Shown here one piece after another: positions 16,457 through 25,263 of a stretch of DNA of 36,368 nucleotides. The stretch is from SLNP01 sp964446435 (GTDB taxonomy: Bacteria; Bacteroidota; Bacteroidia; Bacteroidales; VadinHA17). Position 1 is the first letter of the stretch. The number at the start of each line of letters is the position of its first letter. The stretch spans positions 1 through 36,368 of the forward strand of contig CAYUOS010000012.1 of the NCBI GenBank assembly GCA_964446435.1. Reading direction: 5' to 3'. The position numbers and the translations under genes were made by a program. The notes beneath the pieces are model-generated. The model was not told the DNA's origin, ran no database searches, and saw only the letters and a list, made by a program, of their open reading frames with translations.

Positions 16457-18265
16457 ATGCGATATCTCTTTTCCATAATGACAGCATTAATGTGGGGTCT
16501 TTCTGACGCCCCTGCCCAGGATATCATACTAAGGGTTGAGTATCCGAAGGTTGTTACAATAGGCGAACAGATCAGACTGGTTTACACAGTAAATTCATCG
16601 GGAGGAGATTTCATTGCACCACCCTTTGACAACTTCTATAAACTTAGCGGACCAAATACTTCATACAGTTCAAGCACAAGGATAATCAACAACCAGCGGA
16701 CCACCGAGACATCCTATAGTTATATATTCTACCTTCAGGCAACCCAGGAGGGAAAATTCACAATACCTCCGGCAAGGTACACGAGAGGTGGCCGGACCTA
16801 TCAGTCTGATGCAGCTGAAATTGAAGTGATAAGAGATGCCTCCGGAAGATCAGCCAGCACACAGGGCTCAAGGCAGGCAGAGTCAGGCCAGGGATCAGGC
16901 GAAACCGATATGTTTGTAAGGGTGCTGCTCAGCAAACGGGAGGTTTTTGTCGGAGAACCGGTTGTAGCCACTGTTAAGTTCTTTACCCGTACAGATATAT
17001 CAGGTTTCAGCGAGATACAATATCCCTCTTTCAACGGGTTTATGAAGGAAGAGATAGAGACTGCCCGGTTGACATCACTTGAAAGGGAGAATATTGATGG
17101 TGTTGTCTACGGAACCGGGGTATTTCAAAGGTTTCTGCTATATCCGCAAAGGACAGGAGAAATTGTGATCGACCCTGTAAACCTTACTGTGCTACTAAGG
17201 CAGAGAAGCGGAATCTCTGATCCCTTTTTTGGTGACCTGTTTCAGAGTTTTACGAATACTCCAAGGGTTCTGGTCAGTCAACCTCTGACGATAAATGTCA
17301 AACCCCTTCCTGAAAACAGGCCCACCGGGTTTACAGGAGCTGTTGGTTCATTCGAAATCAGGTCAGCTGCAGACAAAGATACAATCGCCGTAAATGACGC
17401 CGTCACATTAAGAATAAATATCTCAGGGAGAGGTAATTTCAGGCTTGCCGACGCACCGTCAGTCTCTTTCCCGGCAGGTCTGGAGGTGTATGACCCCAAA
17501 ACTACTACAAATGTCGTAAACAGTGAGTCGGGAACCAGTGGAAACAGAACCTTCGAATATCTCATAATACCAAGATCGCCGGGAGACTTTACAATTCCAT
17601 CTATTGAGTGGAGCTATTTCGATCCTGCTGGAAATCGTTACAATACAATCTCCACTGCTCCGGTCAGATTCAATGTTGTCAAAGTGTCAGGAGGACAGGC
17701 AGGTCCTCAATTATTTACACCACCTGGCAGGGAAGATATCCGTTTTATCGGTCGCGATATACGATTCATCAGGACTGATATGGGAGACTTGCGAAAATCG
17801 CATGAGTCGGCATTTTCAGTAAGGTCATTCTATTCAGCCTTCGGATTGCCTTTGATTGTTTTCATGATTATAATACTGGTCAGGCGTGAGCAGGTGAAGC
17901 GAAATGCCGACAGGGTAAGACTAATGAACAGGAAGGCCGGAAGAATTGCCGAAAAAAGGCTTAAAACAGCCTCAAAGTACATGAGAAGATCGGAAGATGA
18001 GAAGTTCTATGAGGAGGTTCTGAGATCGCTTTGGGGGTATGCTTCAAACAAACTCGGCATTCCGTTGTCAGAATTGTCAGGTATCAGGGCAACCGAGGAG
18101 ATGAAAAGGAGAGGGGATACATCAGGATTATCGGAAAGACTTCTGGAGATCACCAGCCTTTGTGAAATGGTAAGATATGCTCCGGCAAGCACCGTTGATA
18201 ATCCGTCATCAGTATTTGAGAGGGCAGCCAGGCTTATAAGGGATATGGAGGAACAGCTTAACTAA
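16457..18265 (+). CDS. batD: BatD, large periplasmic/membrane protein of the Bat operon
   Basis: A 602-residue protein matching BatD. It has a signal peptide ending near APAQD and several Ig-like beta domains in the periplasm. A single membrane helix (GLPLIVFMIIILV) lies around 460, followed by a cytoplasmic tail of about 127 residues. The DNPSSVFERAARLIRDMEE end is typical. A Gly/Ser/Gln-rich linker (GSRQAESGQGSGE) separates the first two domains. It starts six bases behind batC. Its role is not known beyond membership of the Bat envelope complex. Confidence 0.92.
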   Translation: MRYLFSIMTALMWGLSDAPAQDIILRVEYPKVVTIGEQIRLVYTVNSSGGDFIAPPFDNFYKLSGPNTSYSSSTRIINNQRTTETSYSYIFYLQATQEGKFTIPPARYTRGGRTYQSDAAEIEVIRDASGRSASTQGSRQAESGQGSGETDMFVRVLLSKREVFVGEPVVATVKFFTRTDISGFSEIQYPSFNGFMKEEIETARLTSLERENIDGVVYGTGVFQRFLLYPQRTGEIVIDPVNLTVLLRQRSGISDPFFGDLFQSFTNTPRVLVSQPLTINVKPLPENRPTGFTGAVGSFEIRSAADKDTIAVNDAVTLRINISGRGNFRLADAPSVSFPAGLEVYDPKTTTNVVNSESGTSGNRTFEYLIIPRSPGDFTIPSIEWSYFDPAGNRYNTISTAPVRFNVVKVSGGQAGPQLFTPPGREDIRFIGRDIRFIRTDMGDLRKSHESAFSVRSFYSAFGLPLIVFMIIILVRREQVKRNADRVRLMNRKAGRIAEKRLKTASKYMRRSEDEKFYEEVLRSLWGYASNKLGIPLSELSGIRATEEMKRRGDTSGLSERLLEITSLCEMVRYAPASTVDNPSSVFERAARLIRDMEEQLN

Positions 18266-18275
18266 TCGGGAAGTA

Positions 18276-19034
18276 ATGAAACGGATTTCTGTCATATTAT
18301 TCTTAATAACAATACTCTCCTTTCAGGTTTTTTCCAACGACATCAGGGAAAGATACCTGAATGGAGTAGAGAATTACGGAAAAGGTGAATACCTCATCGC
18401 TGCCGAAATCTGGACAGATCTATACAATGCTGGTTATGACAACTTTGAACTGTTGTACAATCTTGGAAACGCCTTGTTTAAACTTGAGGAAATTCCGATG
18501 GCTATCCTGTTTTATCACAGGGCATTGTTAAGGAGACCATGGGATGATGATACCAAATATAATCTCTCAGTGGCCGAGAACCTTACAAGGGACAGATATA
18601 CTGCTATCCCTCAGATTTTTCTTGTCAGATGGTTCAACTTCTCGGCACTTGCTCTATCTTCATACCGGTGGGCCATTATGGCGGTAACCTGTTTTGTTAT
18701 GTCGCTGCTACTGATTCTGCTGTTCCTTTTCACCTCAAATTACGGGCTTAAGAGAACCACATTCTGGCTGTCACTGATGCTGATAATACTTTCAGCAACT
18801 TCAGTAATGTTGTCGCTGCGTAACGACTCATTGGTTTATAACAGCAAAGAGGCAATTATTCTATCACCGGTCGTTACCGGCAGGAGTGCACCTTCTGACA
18901 GCAGTCAGGAGTTGTTTGTAATACATGAAGGACTTAAAGTCAGGACAGGAGAGCAGATAGGAGAGTGGTGTGAGATCAGGTTACCTGACGGTAACAGGGG
19001 TTGGGTTCCGGTTTTATCAATAGAGAGATTTTGA
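18276..19034 (+). CDS. batE: BatE, TPR and SH3-like domain membrane protein
   Basis: A 252-residue protein. It has a signal peptide, then a TPR pair (NYGKGEYLIAAEIWTDLY; YNLGNALFKLEEIPMAILFY). Two membrane helices (AIMAVTCFVMSLLLILLFLF and a second starting FWLSLMLIIL) follow. A C-terminal bacterial SH3-type domain ends GEWCEIRLPDGNRGWVPV. This TPR–TM–SH3 order is the usual BatE layout. It follows batD by ten bases and is the last clear Bat gene. The SH3 domain probably lies outside the cytoplasm and could bind peptidoglycan or protein peptides. Confidence 0.9.
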   Translation: MKRISVILFLITILSFQVFSNDIRERYLNGVENYGKGEYLIAAEIWTDLYNAGYDNFELLYNLGNALFKLEEIPMAILFYHRALLRRPWDDDTKYNLSVAENLTRDRYTAIPQIFLVRWFNFSALALSSYRWAIMAVTCFVMSLLLILLFLFTSNYGLKRTTFWLSLMLIILSATSVMLSLRNDSLVYNSKEAIILSPVVTGRSAPSDSSQELFVIHEGLKVRTGEQIGEWCEIRLPDGNRGWVPVLSIERF

Positions 19035-19064
19035 GGTTCTGGCTTACTGAAACCTGATATTTGC

Positions 19065-19072
19065 TATATTTG
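19065..19072 (+). promoter_or_regulatory. Candidate -7 element before the lipoprotein gene
   Basis: TATATTTG matches TAnnTTTG and lies 32 bases before the lipoprotein ATG. No TTTG is found at the usual -33 spacing. It would let the lipoprotein be expressed apart from the Bat operon. Confidence 0.4.
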
Positions 19073-19104
19073 CCTTTATATCAGCGCAAATATTGATCGA
19101 AGAT

Positions 19105-19497
19105 ATGAAGAGGATTGTGATTCTCATACTGTTATTGGCTGTAACAATTGGTTCGTGCAAGAAAGGACTCAGCCCTGAAGGCCCGTCTGACATTAGAATA
19201 AAGAACCTTACTGATCTGACTTTTGAAGAGATAACGGTTGATACATCCGGGGGTGTAAATGTTTTTGACATAGTTGCCTCACGTGAATACAGCGACTACA
19301 AAAGATTTGACAAAGCCTATCCGATAGCAGAAATCACAGTTGTTATTGGCGGGGAGACATATTCAACCGGACCGCAGAACTATAATTACTGGACCGTTTT
19401 AGGACAGGGGAAGTTTACATATGAGGTGTTCATTGAAAGCCAGGCGCTGAAAAAACTGAAGATTCAGAGAGTGATACCAGAAGCTCCTTTGGATTAA
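19105..19497 (+). CDS. Putative lipoprotein of unknown function
   Basis: A 130-residue protein from the ATG at 19105. The start was chosen because it gives a clean lipoprotein signal: MKR, a hydrophobic core (IVILILLLAVTI) and the lipobox IGSC, followed by KKG. The mature part is a small beta-rich domain with IRIKNLTDLTFEEITVDT and a QNYNYWTVLGQGKFTYEV stretch. No family is recognised. It sits 70 bases behind batE and before a strong terminator, so it may be the last gene of the Bat transcript or its own unit. Confidence 0.8.
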   Translation: MKRIVILILLLAVTIGSCKKGLSPEGPSDIRIKNLTDLTFEEITVDTSGGVNVFDIVASREYSDYKRFDKAYPIAEITVVIGGETYSTGPQNYNYWTVLGQGKFTYEVFIESQALKKLKIQRVIPEAPLD

Positions 19498-19594
19498 TTT
19501 CAGAAAATTTTGAACCTTTTCCTGATCATAATTGTTTAAGGTATAATTGTAATACATTTTGTAGATGATTATGATTGGTTAGGTTAGGTTGTTG

Positions 19595-19622
19595 AGAGGC
19601 CCGCAAGGGCCTCTTCTTCTTT
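19595..19622 (+). terminator. Hairpin terminator after the Bat operon/lipoprotein gene
   Basis: AGAGGCCC (19595-19602) pairs with GGGCCTCT (19607-19614) around a stable GCAA tetraloop, followed by the T-rich TCTTCTTT. It is a GC-rich 8-bp stem in an otherwise AT-rich gap and should end transcription before the PLP enzyme gene. Confidence 0.8.
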
Positions 19623-19634
19623 AATTCTATTTCC

Positions 19635-19642
19635 TACCTTTG
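19635..19642 (+). promoter_or_regulatory. Candidate -7 element for the Cys/Met-metabolism PLP enzyme gene
   Basis: TACCTTTG matches TAnnTTTG directly behind the terminator. Transcription would begin near 19650. This supports the ATG at 19677 as the start and argues against the in-frame GTG at 19650. Confidence 0.5.
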
Positions 19643-19676
19643 TTGTTTTGTGAACCAAAGACAAACACTGATAATC

Positions 19677-20849
19677 ATGCCAGGGAAAACTATCAAGAGT
19701 ACTCGTGTTCCGATCTACCGGGATTCAGGCTACATACTTAACGACGCAGAGGAGATGCGGAATGCGTTTATATTGGAGGGCAATAACAGAAGAGATCCTG
19801 ACAATTACATATATTCCCGCTATCGTAACCCTACTGTAGTAGCCGCAGAAGAGGAGATAATGAAAATCGAAGGATCAGGATGGGCACTGCTGACCCAGTC
19901 GGGAATGGCGGCAATCGATGTTGCAGTCTCAATATTTCAGTCAGGCAACACCACGCCACCCTGGTTGTTCTTTACTGATATTTACGGAGGAACATTGACC
20001 TATGTCGACTCGATACTGGTAAACAGGCGAGGTATAAGGGTTGTGAAGTTTCCATCGGCAAAACAGAAGTACGATCTTGAAAGGTTTGAGACTCTCTTGA
20101 CCGATTTGAAGCCCCGATTTGCCTATTTTGAGATAATATCAAATCCGGTATTGATTGTAGCTGACGGAGAAGAGATAATAAGAATATGCAGAAAACATGG
20201 AGTTAAAACCATCGTCGACAATACATTTGCAACTCCATGGCTATGGAGACCACTTGAGCATGGTGCTGATCTTGTGATACACAGTGCAACAAAGTACTTC
20301 TCAGGCCATGGCAATCTTACTGCCGGGGTTATTTGTGGCAACGATGAAGGATTACTCAGTGATGCTGTGTCGTACAGAAAAAGTGTCGGCCATATGATAT
20401 CTGCTGATGATGCATACAGGCTGAATACCCAGATTCAGACATTCAGTCTGAGGTTTCCCAGACAGTGTGACAACGCAGGAAAGCTTGCCGATTACCTGTC
20501 TGGTAACCCTCTTGTTGAGAAGGTTTGGTACCCCGGGCTGGTTAACCATGAAACACATGATACGGCGTCTAAGCTTTTCAATGGTAAAGGATATGGAGCG
20601 ATGGTCACCTTCTCTTTCAAAGGTTCAGACGAGGAGAAGGCGTTAAGAAGAGATGCATTTATCAATGCCGTAAAGGAAGCAATCAGCCTGGTTCCTACAT
20701 TGGGCGACCCGCACACAATCCTGATGCCGGTTGAACCCGTTTGGGGAGATCGTTATCCCGATCCTGGAATGTTAAGGATTTCTGTGGGATTCGAACCATG
20801 GAGTGAATTGTACAAGAATTTCAGTGAGGCAATGACACATGTCACATAG
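19677..20849 (+). CDS. Cys/Met-metabolism PLP enzyme (cystathionine gamma-synthase / methionine gamma-lyase family)
   Basis: A 390-residue fold-type I PLP enzyme of the transsulfuration family. SRYRNPT at 47-53 contributes the Tyr and Arg that bind PLP phosphate from the neighbouring subunit. LLTQSGMAAI, DNTFATPWLW (Asp181) and the Schiff-base lysine in SATKYFSGHGN (Lys206) are all in place. Members make or break cystathionine, homocysteine or methionine; sequence alone does not settle which. It is alone on its strand between a terminator and the convergent ung gene, only two bases away, so it appears monocistronic. Confidence 0.9.
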   Translation: MPGKTIKSTRVPIYRDSGYILNDAEEMRNAFILEGNNRRDPDNYIYSRYRNPTVVAAEEEIMKIEGSGWALLTQSGMAAIDVAVSIFQSGNTTPPWLFFTDIYGGTLTYVDSILVNRRGIRVVKFPSAKQKYDLERFETLLTDLKPRFAYFEIISNPVLIVADGEEIIRICRKHGVKTIVDNTFATPWLWRPLEHGADLVIHSATKYFSGHGNLTAGVICGNDEGLLSDAVSYRKSVGHMISADDAYRLNTQIQTFSLRFPRQCDNAGKLADYLSGNPLVEKVWYPGLVNHETHDTASKLFNGKGYGAMVTFSFKGSDEEKALRRDAFINAVKEAISLVPTLGDPHTILMPVEPVWGDRYPDPGMLRISVGFEPWSELYKNFSEAMTHVT

Positions 20850-20851
20850 CA

Positions 20852-21517
20852 CTATCGCCAATCAATGGGCGCTAGTCCGTTTTCTTCCAGGTAATTATTA
20901 CAGCGGCTGAAATGACGGTTCCCGAAAAAACCACGTGATGCCGAGAGAGGCGAGGGGTGTACCGATTCCAGTACAAGATGCCGTGAACGGTCAATGCCTG
21001 CTCCCTTATCCTGTGCATATCGGCCCCATAAAATGAAGACCAGGTTGCTCTTCTGCGCTGAAAGTGCCGAAATGACAGCATCGGTAAATTTCTCCCAGCC
21101 TCGATTCTGGTGAGAACCCGGCTCATTCTCACGTACGGTGAGTATGGCGTTCAGAAGCAGAACCCCCTGCGAAGCCCAACGCTCAAGATTCCCTGACCGC
21201 TGCGGTTCAACTCCTGTGTCACTCTTTATCTCCTTGAAGATATTGAGAAGACTTGGTGGGAATGATGTTCCCTCGGGAACCGAAAAGCATAACCCATGTG
21301 CCTGACCAGGATTGTGATATGGGTCCTGACCTATAATAACGACCCTGACCCTGTCGAACGGGCACAGATCAAAAGCATTGAAGATAAGTTTCCCGGAAGG
21401 ATAGACTGTCGACTTCCTGTACTCATTCCTTACAAAATCTGAAAGCCCTTTGAAATAGTCTGACGAAAACTGATTTATCAGGACCTGTTTCCAACTATCC
21501 TCAATTCTAACATCCAT
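20852..21517 (-). CDS. ung: Uracil-DNA glycosylase, family 1
   Basis: A 221-residue family 1 UDG, which removes uracil from DNA at the first step of base excision repair. The water-activating GQDPYH motif is at 63-68 (Asp65), followed by NPGQAHGLCFSVP. SNLVFILWG and the leucine-loop HPSPLSASRGFFG complete the signature. Length is normal. It converges on the PLP enzyme gene with two bases between stops. It lies seven bases downstream of the response regulator gene, so those two may share a transcript. Confidence 0.97.
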   Translation of the reverse strand: MDVRIEDSWKQVLINQFSSDYFKGLSDFVRNEYRKSTVYPSGKLIFNAFDLCPFDRVRVVIIGQDPYHNPGQAHGLCFSVPEGTSFPPSLLNIFKEIKSDTGVEPQRSGNLERWASQGVLLLNAILTVRENEPGSHQNRGWEKFTDAVISALSAQKSNLVFILWGRYAQDKGAGIDRSRHLVLESVHPSPLSASRGFFGNRHFSRCNNYLEENGLAPIDWR

Positions 21518-21524
21518 ATTTTTC

Positions 21525-21911
21525 CTATGACAACAGGTTTCTGACTCTCTTCAGAAAGTCTACCTTATTAATTGGCTTGGGTATGTAGTCTGAGCACCCT
21601 GAATTCAGACACTTCTCCCTGTCGCCCGGAAGGGCATATGCGGTTAGGGCTATAATCGGTATCTTCCTGTCGGACTTCCTTATTTCAATGGTGGCCTCAA
21701 GTCCTGACATTACAGGCATCTTCACATCCATTACGATAAGATCGATCCTGGTTCCTGAATTAAATAATTCGAGTGCTTCAACACCATTGAGGGCCCGCAT
21801 GGTGCTAAACCCGTCTTTTTCAAGTATGTATTTGAGTAGCAAGAAGTTAAATTCTTCATCTTCAGCGATAAGGATCACATTTTCTTCCATTCGATATCGA
21901 TTGCATTTCAA
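21525..21911 (-). CDS. Stand-alone response regulator receiver domain
   Basis: A single CheY-like receiver of 128 residues with no output domain. Acidic residues Glu17/Asp18, the phosphoacceptor Asp62 in VMDVKMP, the threonine in IIALTAYA and the lysine in YIPKPIN are all present. Such receivers usually relay phosphate between kinases or bind a partner. No kinase is in the window. Translation may begin instead at Met8 (21890), since MEENVILIAEDEE is the usual first strand; no ribosome-binding site decides between them. Confidence 0.9.
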   Translation of the reverse strand: MKCNRYRMEENVILIAEDEEFNFLLLKYILEKDGFSTMRALNGVEALELFNSGTRIDLIVMDVKMPVMSGLEATIEIRKSDRKIPIIALTAYALPGDREKCLNSGCSDYIPKPINKVDFLKRVRNLLS

Positions 21912-21944
21912 TTGCCAAGATACTAATTATTGATGATAAACTAT

Positions 21945-21979
21945 GAAAAAAAGCCGCCTCCCCTGATGTGGAAGCGGCT
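21945..21979 (-). terminator. Terminator behind the S74-domain gene
   Basis: On the minus strand AGCCGC pairs with GCGGCT around an imperfect inner stem and is followed by seven T. It lies 20 bases past the stop of the large surface protein gene and separates it from the response regulator gene. Confidence 0.8.
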
Positions 21980-21998
21980 ATAAAGAGAGTTTAACCTT

Positions 21999-24692
21999 CT
22001 ATTTATTTACAACAGATTCCAATGCTGCCTTCAGGTTTGTGTAGAGTGCCCTCAGTTCGTCAATCTCGCGTTGCTGTGACTCGATAACTGACTGTTGTTC
22101 CTGCATTCCCTTGATAAGTACAGGCACAAGTTTGTCATATGACATGCTCCATAGCTCCTTATCCTCATTCTGTGGCTTTGAAACCACCTCAGGTATTATC
22201 CTGAAAACATCCTGGGCAATTAGTCCGATATTGCGACTTCCGGCACCGTTAATATGTAATCCGGAGTCGTCGCTATATGAGTCATGCTGATTATATGCGA
22301 GTGGTTTCAGAAGCATAATCTCATTAAGACCATACGGGAGGTCATTGAAATGAGATTTGATTCTGCTGTCTGAATAATTTGCATATGCGTACGCTCTGAT
22401 CTGGCCTGTCCCGGCAGCGGAGCTATTTGGCAATTCCAATGCATAGGTTGGAGCTGTTACTGTCTGCAATCCAACCCTGCCGTTTTTGGTAACAGTCAGT
22501 GCATTTGATCGGCTTCCGCTTGCCCCTCCGCCATTCCCTATTACAAACAGCGGGTCAGTGTCAACCCAGTCTGTTCTGCTGTACGATGCACTGGTAAGGT
22601 TGTTATAGCCAACAACTATGCTGTTGGCACTCTCGGCGAAGATGCTCTCGCCGATGGCAAAAGCGTTTATTCCCCTTGCAATGTTATTTGACCCTATTGC
22701 CACAGAGTATGAGCTGTCAGCAACGCTTGTATGTCCTATTGCAAGAGCACCTGCTGCCCTGGCACTATTGTTCGATCCCATAGCAAATCCCCCTTTTGTT
22801 GCAGTATTTCCATTTCCAAATGCTATTGAGTACTCATCGCTGGCAATATTGTTCTTCTCGACAGGAACTATTACCAGCTCGAATCTTCTTGTAATGGGGT
22901 TGTAAATGAATTTTATCACATTGGTATTGTAGAATGACCCGATTGCTATTGACCTGTTTCCGTTTGCCTGTGATTTGTACCCCATGGCTGTCGCGAGGTT
23001 GCCGGCAGATGTTGCCCCGTATCCTATCGCAGTGGAGTTTTCACCTGAAGCAGTGGTGTTGACACCGAAAGCCATTGCCCCCGGTAGTTGTGTAACAGCA
23101 CCCATGCCCATTGCAATTGAATATGAGGCGCCAGGCATTGTATGAGTCGGCCGACCGGTATTTGGAGTACCATCATTATTAAGGCCATAGGTTCCGATAG
23201 CAAAGGATTTCTCTCCTGATGCATCGGCTGCCGAGCCAAAAGAGTAGGCATCCTCGCCTGTTGCCTTTGCCTTGTATCCCACAGCTGTTGAATACTGACC
23301 TGTAGCGTTGGCTTCATAACCAATCGCTGTGGTGTAGGCATTGGTAGCCATCGGAAAATAGCCTATCGCTACTGAATAGCTGTTTGATGCCGTGCCGTTG
23401 TACCCTATACTGGTAGATGCAAATCCACTTGCCGTAGTGTTTGATCCTATCGCCATAGCCGCTCTCTGTGTTGTTGCCTGGGCGCCCATGCCGATTGCCA
23501 CTGAATAGGCACTCGAGGCCGTGGTTTTCCTGCCTGTTGGGTTCCCGAATTTATCCACACCCACAGAACCAAGCGCAAAAGATCTCTCTCCAAGTGCCTC
23601 TGCGTAAGATCCAAGTGCATAGGAGTCATTCCCTATAGCCCTTGAGCGATTACCTACTGCCGTCGAGTAGTTACCCCTTGCCAGTGCATTATAGCCAAAA
23701 GCCTGCGACCAGTTGCCCATCGCAATCGAATGATAACCCAATGCTGTGGAGTTCTGCCCGACACTGTCAGGACTTCCTACGTGAACCCTTCCGGCGAGAA
23801 ATGCCTCTTTCTTCGGATACCAGAGAACCTGTGCCCTCGAACCTACCGTGTCAACAACATCGGCAGATGTAACATTCAGGTAGGTTTTTGTCAACCCTTT
23901 TGATTCCTCAAAACTACCTACGGCAAAACCACCCTTTGAGGCTGATCCCTTCCCGAAGTCAGGGTTGCTGTTGAAATAAATCCTTACACTGTCGGGTGTA
24001 ACCCTGAAGAAGTCCTGTGGCTGCCCTCTTTTTGATTCGTCAAAACTCCCCACTGCAAAACCTCCCTTTACTGCCTTGCTCCCTGATGCCGGGAGGTAAA
24101 TATTGACGGCATCATTATATACTGCAAAAACAGTCTGGCCATCCTTTCTCTTTACCTCAAAAAGTGGCTCTTCTGATTTGTCGTCAACGCCTGTGACTGC
24201 AAGCAATGCATTACCTGCATTTGCTGATCCTATACTCACCGGCCTGAGTACCACAATAGTGTCGCCGTTGAAGGTAAAAGCCCTGGCAAAATCCCCCGAT
24301 CTCATGGCATAAGGCACAGAGAGCAATTGGGAAACCCCCATCGTGTGCCAACCCTTGTAATAGATCCGGGTTCTGATGAACAACGGTATCTCTGACCAGT
24401 CAATCTGGTCGAAATCCTTCGTTACCCCATCAAGCCATTTTGCATTAATGTCGCCAATCATAAGGCTGAACAGCCCCTTGTCGTTCGTAGTAACGACGTG
24501 CTCCTCCTCCCATATAACGTCCTTTCCTCCTTCATCCTTTAGGATTGCTATTTGTACCTGCATCTCGACCTTGGCGAGGGGATTACCCTCTTCATCCATA
24601 GCGAGAGCCTGGTAATTAAATCCCTGGGGAACCTGTGCCGTTATTGCACCGGCAAGGAGAAACAACAATAATCCTGTGTAAATCTTTTTCAT
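21999..24692 (-). CDS. Exported repeat protein with YadA-like head repeats and a C-terminal S74 self-cleaving chaperone domain
   Basis: An 897-residue protein. A signal peptide ends near AQVPQG (about residue 20). A conserved N-terminal domain spans 21-140. Two KGGFAVGSF(D/E)ESK repeats lie at 209-221 and 253-265. Head-like repeats of the form (S/T)xAxGxxAxAxGxxS run from about 312 to 705, the pattern of trimeric YadA left-handed beta-rolls. The last ~124 residues form a Peptidase_S74 intramolecular chaperone, with the Ser774–Lys779 catalytic pair in SDSRIK, and a final coiled coil with EQQSVIESQQREIDEL. In phage tail spikes this domain trimerises the fibre and then cuts itself off. No YadA membrane anchor and no obvious type IX sorting domain is seen, so attachment after release is unclear. 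Confidence 0.88.
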   Translation of the reverse strand: MKKIYTGLLLFLLAGAITAQVPQGFNYQALAMDEEGNPLAKVEMQVQIAILKDEGGKDVIWEEEHVVTTNDKGLFSLMIGDINAKWLDGVTKDFDQIDWSEIPLFIRTRIYYKGWHTMGVSQLLSVPYAMRSGDFARAFTFNGDTIVVLRPVSIGSANAGNALLAVTGVDDKSEEPLFEVKRKDGQTVFAVYNDAVNIYLPASGSKAVKGGFAVGSFDESKRGQPQDFFRVTPDSVRIYFNSNPDFGKGSASKGGFAVGSFEESKGLTKTYLNVTSADVVDTVGSRAQVLWYPKKEAFLAGRVHVGSPDSVGQNSTALGYHSIAMGNWSQAFGYNALARGNYSTAVGNRSRAIGNDSYALGSYAEALGERSFALGSVGVDKFGNPTGRKTTASSAYSVAIGMGAQATTQRAAMAIGSNTTASGFASTSIGYNGTASNSYSVAIGYFPMATNAYTTAIGYEANATGQYSTAVGYKAKATGEDAYSFGSAADASGEKSFAIGTYGLNNDGTPNTGRPTHTMPGASYSIAMGMGAVTQLPGAMAFGVNTTASGENSTAIGYGATSAGNLATAMGYKSQANGNRSIAIGSFYNTNVIKFIYNPITRRFELVIVPVEKNNIASDEYSIAFGNGNTATKGGFAMGSNNSARAAGALAIGHTSVADSSYSVAIGSNNIARGINAFAIGESIFAESANSIVVGYNNLTSASYSRTDWVDTDPLFVIGNGGGASGSRSNALTVTKNGRVGLQTVTAPTYALELPNSSAAGTGQIRAYAYANYSDSRIKSHFNDLPYGLNEIMLLKPLAYNQHDSYSDDSGLHINGAGSRNIGLIAQDVFRIIPEVVSKPQNEDKELWSMSYDKLVPVLIKGMQEQQSVIESQQREIDELRALYTNLKAALESVVNK

Positions 24693-24755
24693 GGTATCAG
24701 TTTTTGGTTTGCAAATCCAGGTTAAGTGTTGAAGGCATTAGCCTTGAAAACCATA

Positions 24756-24832
24756 GTAAATTTACACTCAGGTATCAGTTAATCAAAAAAAATTACACAA
24801 AATGAGCAATACCGTTGACAAACGAGTGTAAA
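24756..24832. promoter_or_regulatory. Inverted repeats upstream of the S74-domain gene
   Basis: TTTACACTC (24761-24769) and GAGTGTAAA (24824-24832) are perfect 9-base inverted copies 54 bases apart. The first overlaps a 10-base palindrome GTAAATTTAC (24756-24765). They lie about 65-140 bases upstream of the minus-strand surface protein gene. Paired operator sites are possible; the protein that might bind is unknown. Confidence 0.3.
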
Positions 24833-24894
24833 TGACCCTGTTAAGACCATCATTCCTAACAGATGGTTGCAAAGATGTTAAGAGTCTGGCAGGA

Positions 24895-25263
24895 TTAGTT
24901 CTTGAAAACGAAATAGACTGCAAGTATCAGGAAGATAAACCCGATAATATGGTTGACTGTAAACTGCTCATTGCGAAACACAATAAGGGTAAACACAATG
25001 AATACCGATATGGATATAACCTCTTGAATGACTTTCAGTTCGACAAGCGAAAACGGTCCGCCGTTACCCCTGTAACCGATTCTGTTTGCCGGTACCTGGA
25101 AAAAATACTCAAACAGCGCAATACCCCAGCTTATAAGGATTACCGAGAGCAGGCCGAGCTGTTCGAACCTGGTCATTGTCTTGAACTTCAGATGACCATA
25201 CCATGCAAGTGTCATAAAGGTATTCGAGAGAATCAGCAGAATTATGGTAGAAGTTACTTTCAT
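24895..25263 (-). CDS. DUF486 small membrane protein (DMT superfamily)
   Basis: A 122-residue protein with four hydrophobic segments. The DUF486 pattern is visible as LSNTFMTLAWYGHLKF near the N terminus and SWGIALFEYFFQVPANRIGY in the middle. The family belongs to the drug/metabolite transporter superfamily, but its substrate is not known. Its start overlaps the GNAT stop by four bases (ATGA). It is the last gene of the aminomutase/ATP-grasp operon and could export or import the product. Confidence 0.88.
   Translation of the reverse strand: MKVTSTIILLILSNTFMTLAWYGHLKFKTMTRFEQLGLLSVILISWGIALFEYFFQVPANRIGYRGNGGPFSLVELKVIQEVISISVFIVFTLIVFRNEQFTVNHIIGFIFLILAVYFVFKN

Noticed and set aside
20849..20885. 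A possible bidirectional terminator between the PLP enzyme gene and ung
   Set aside because: Only short weak pairing is visible, lying within the ung 3' codons, with no T tract.
22600..23760. Repeated short motifs that could suggest a CRISPR or DNA repeat array
   Set aside because: The repeats are in frame, degenerate and protein-level (YadA-head-like units), with no constant repeat and spacer lengths.
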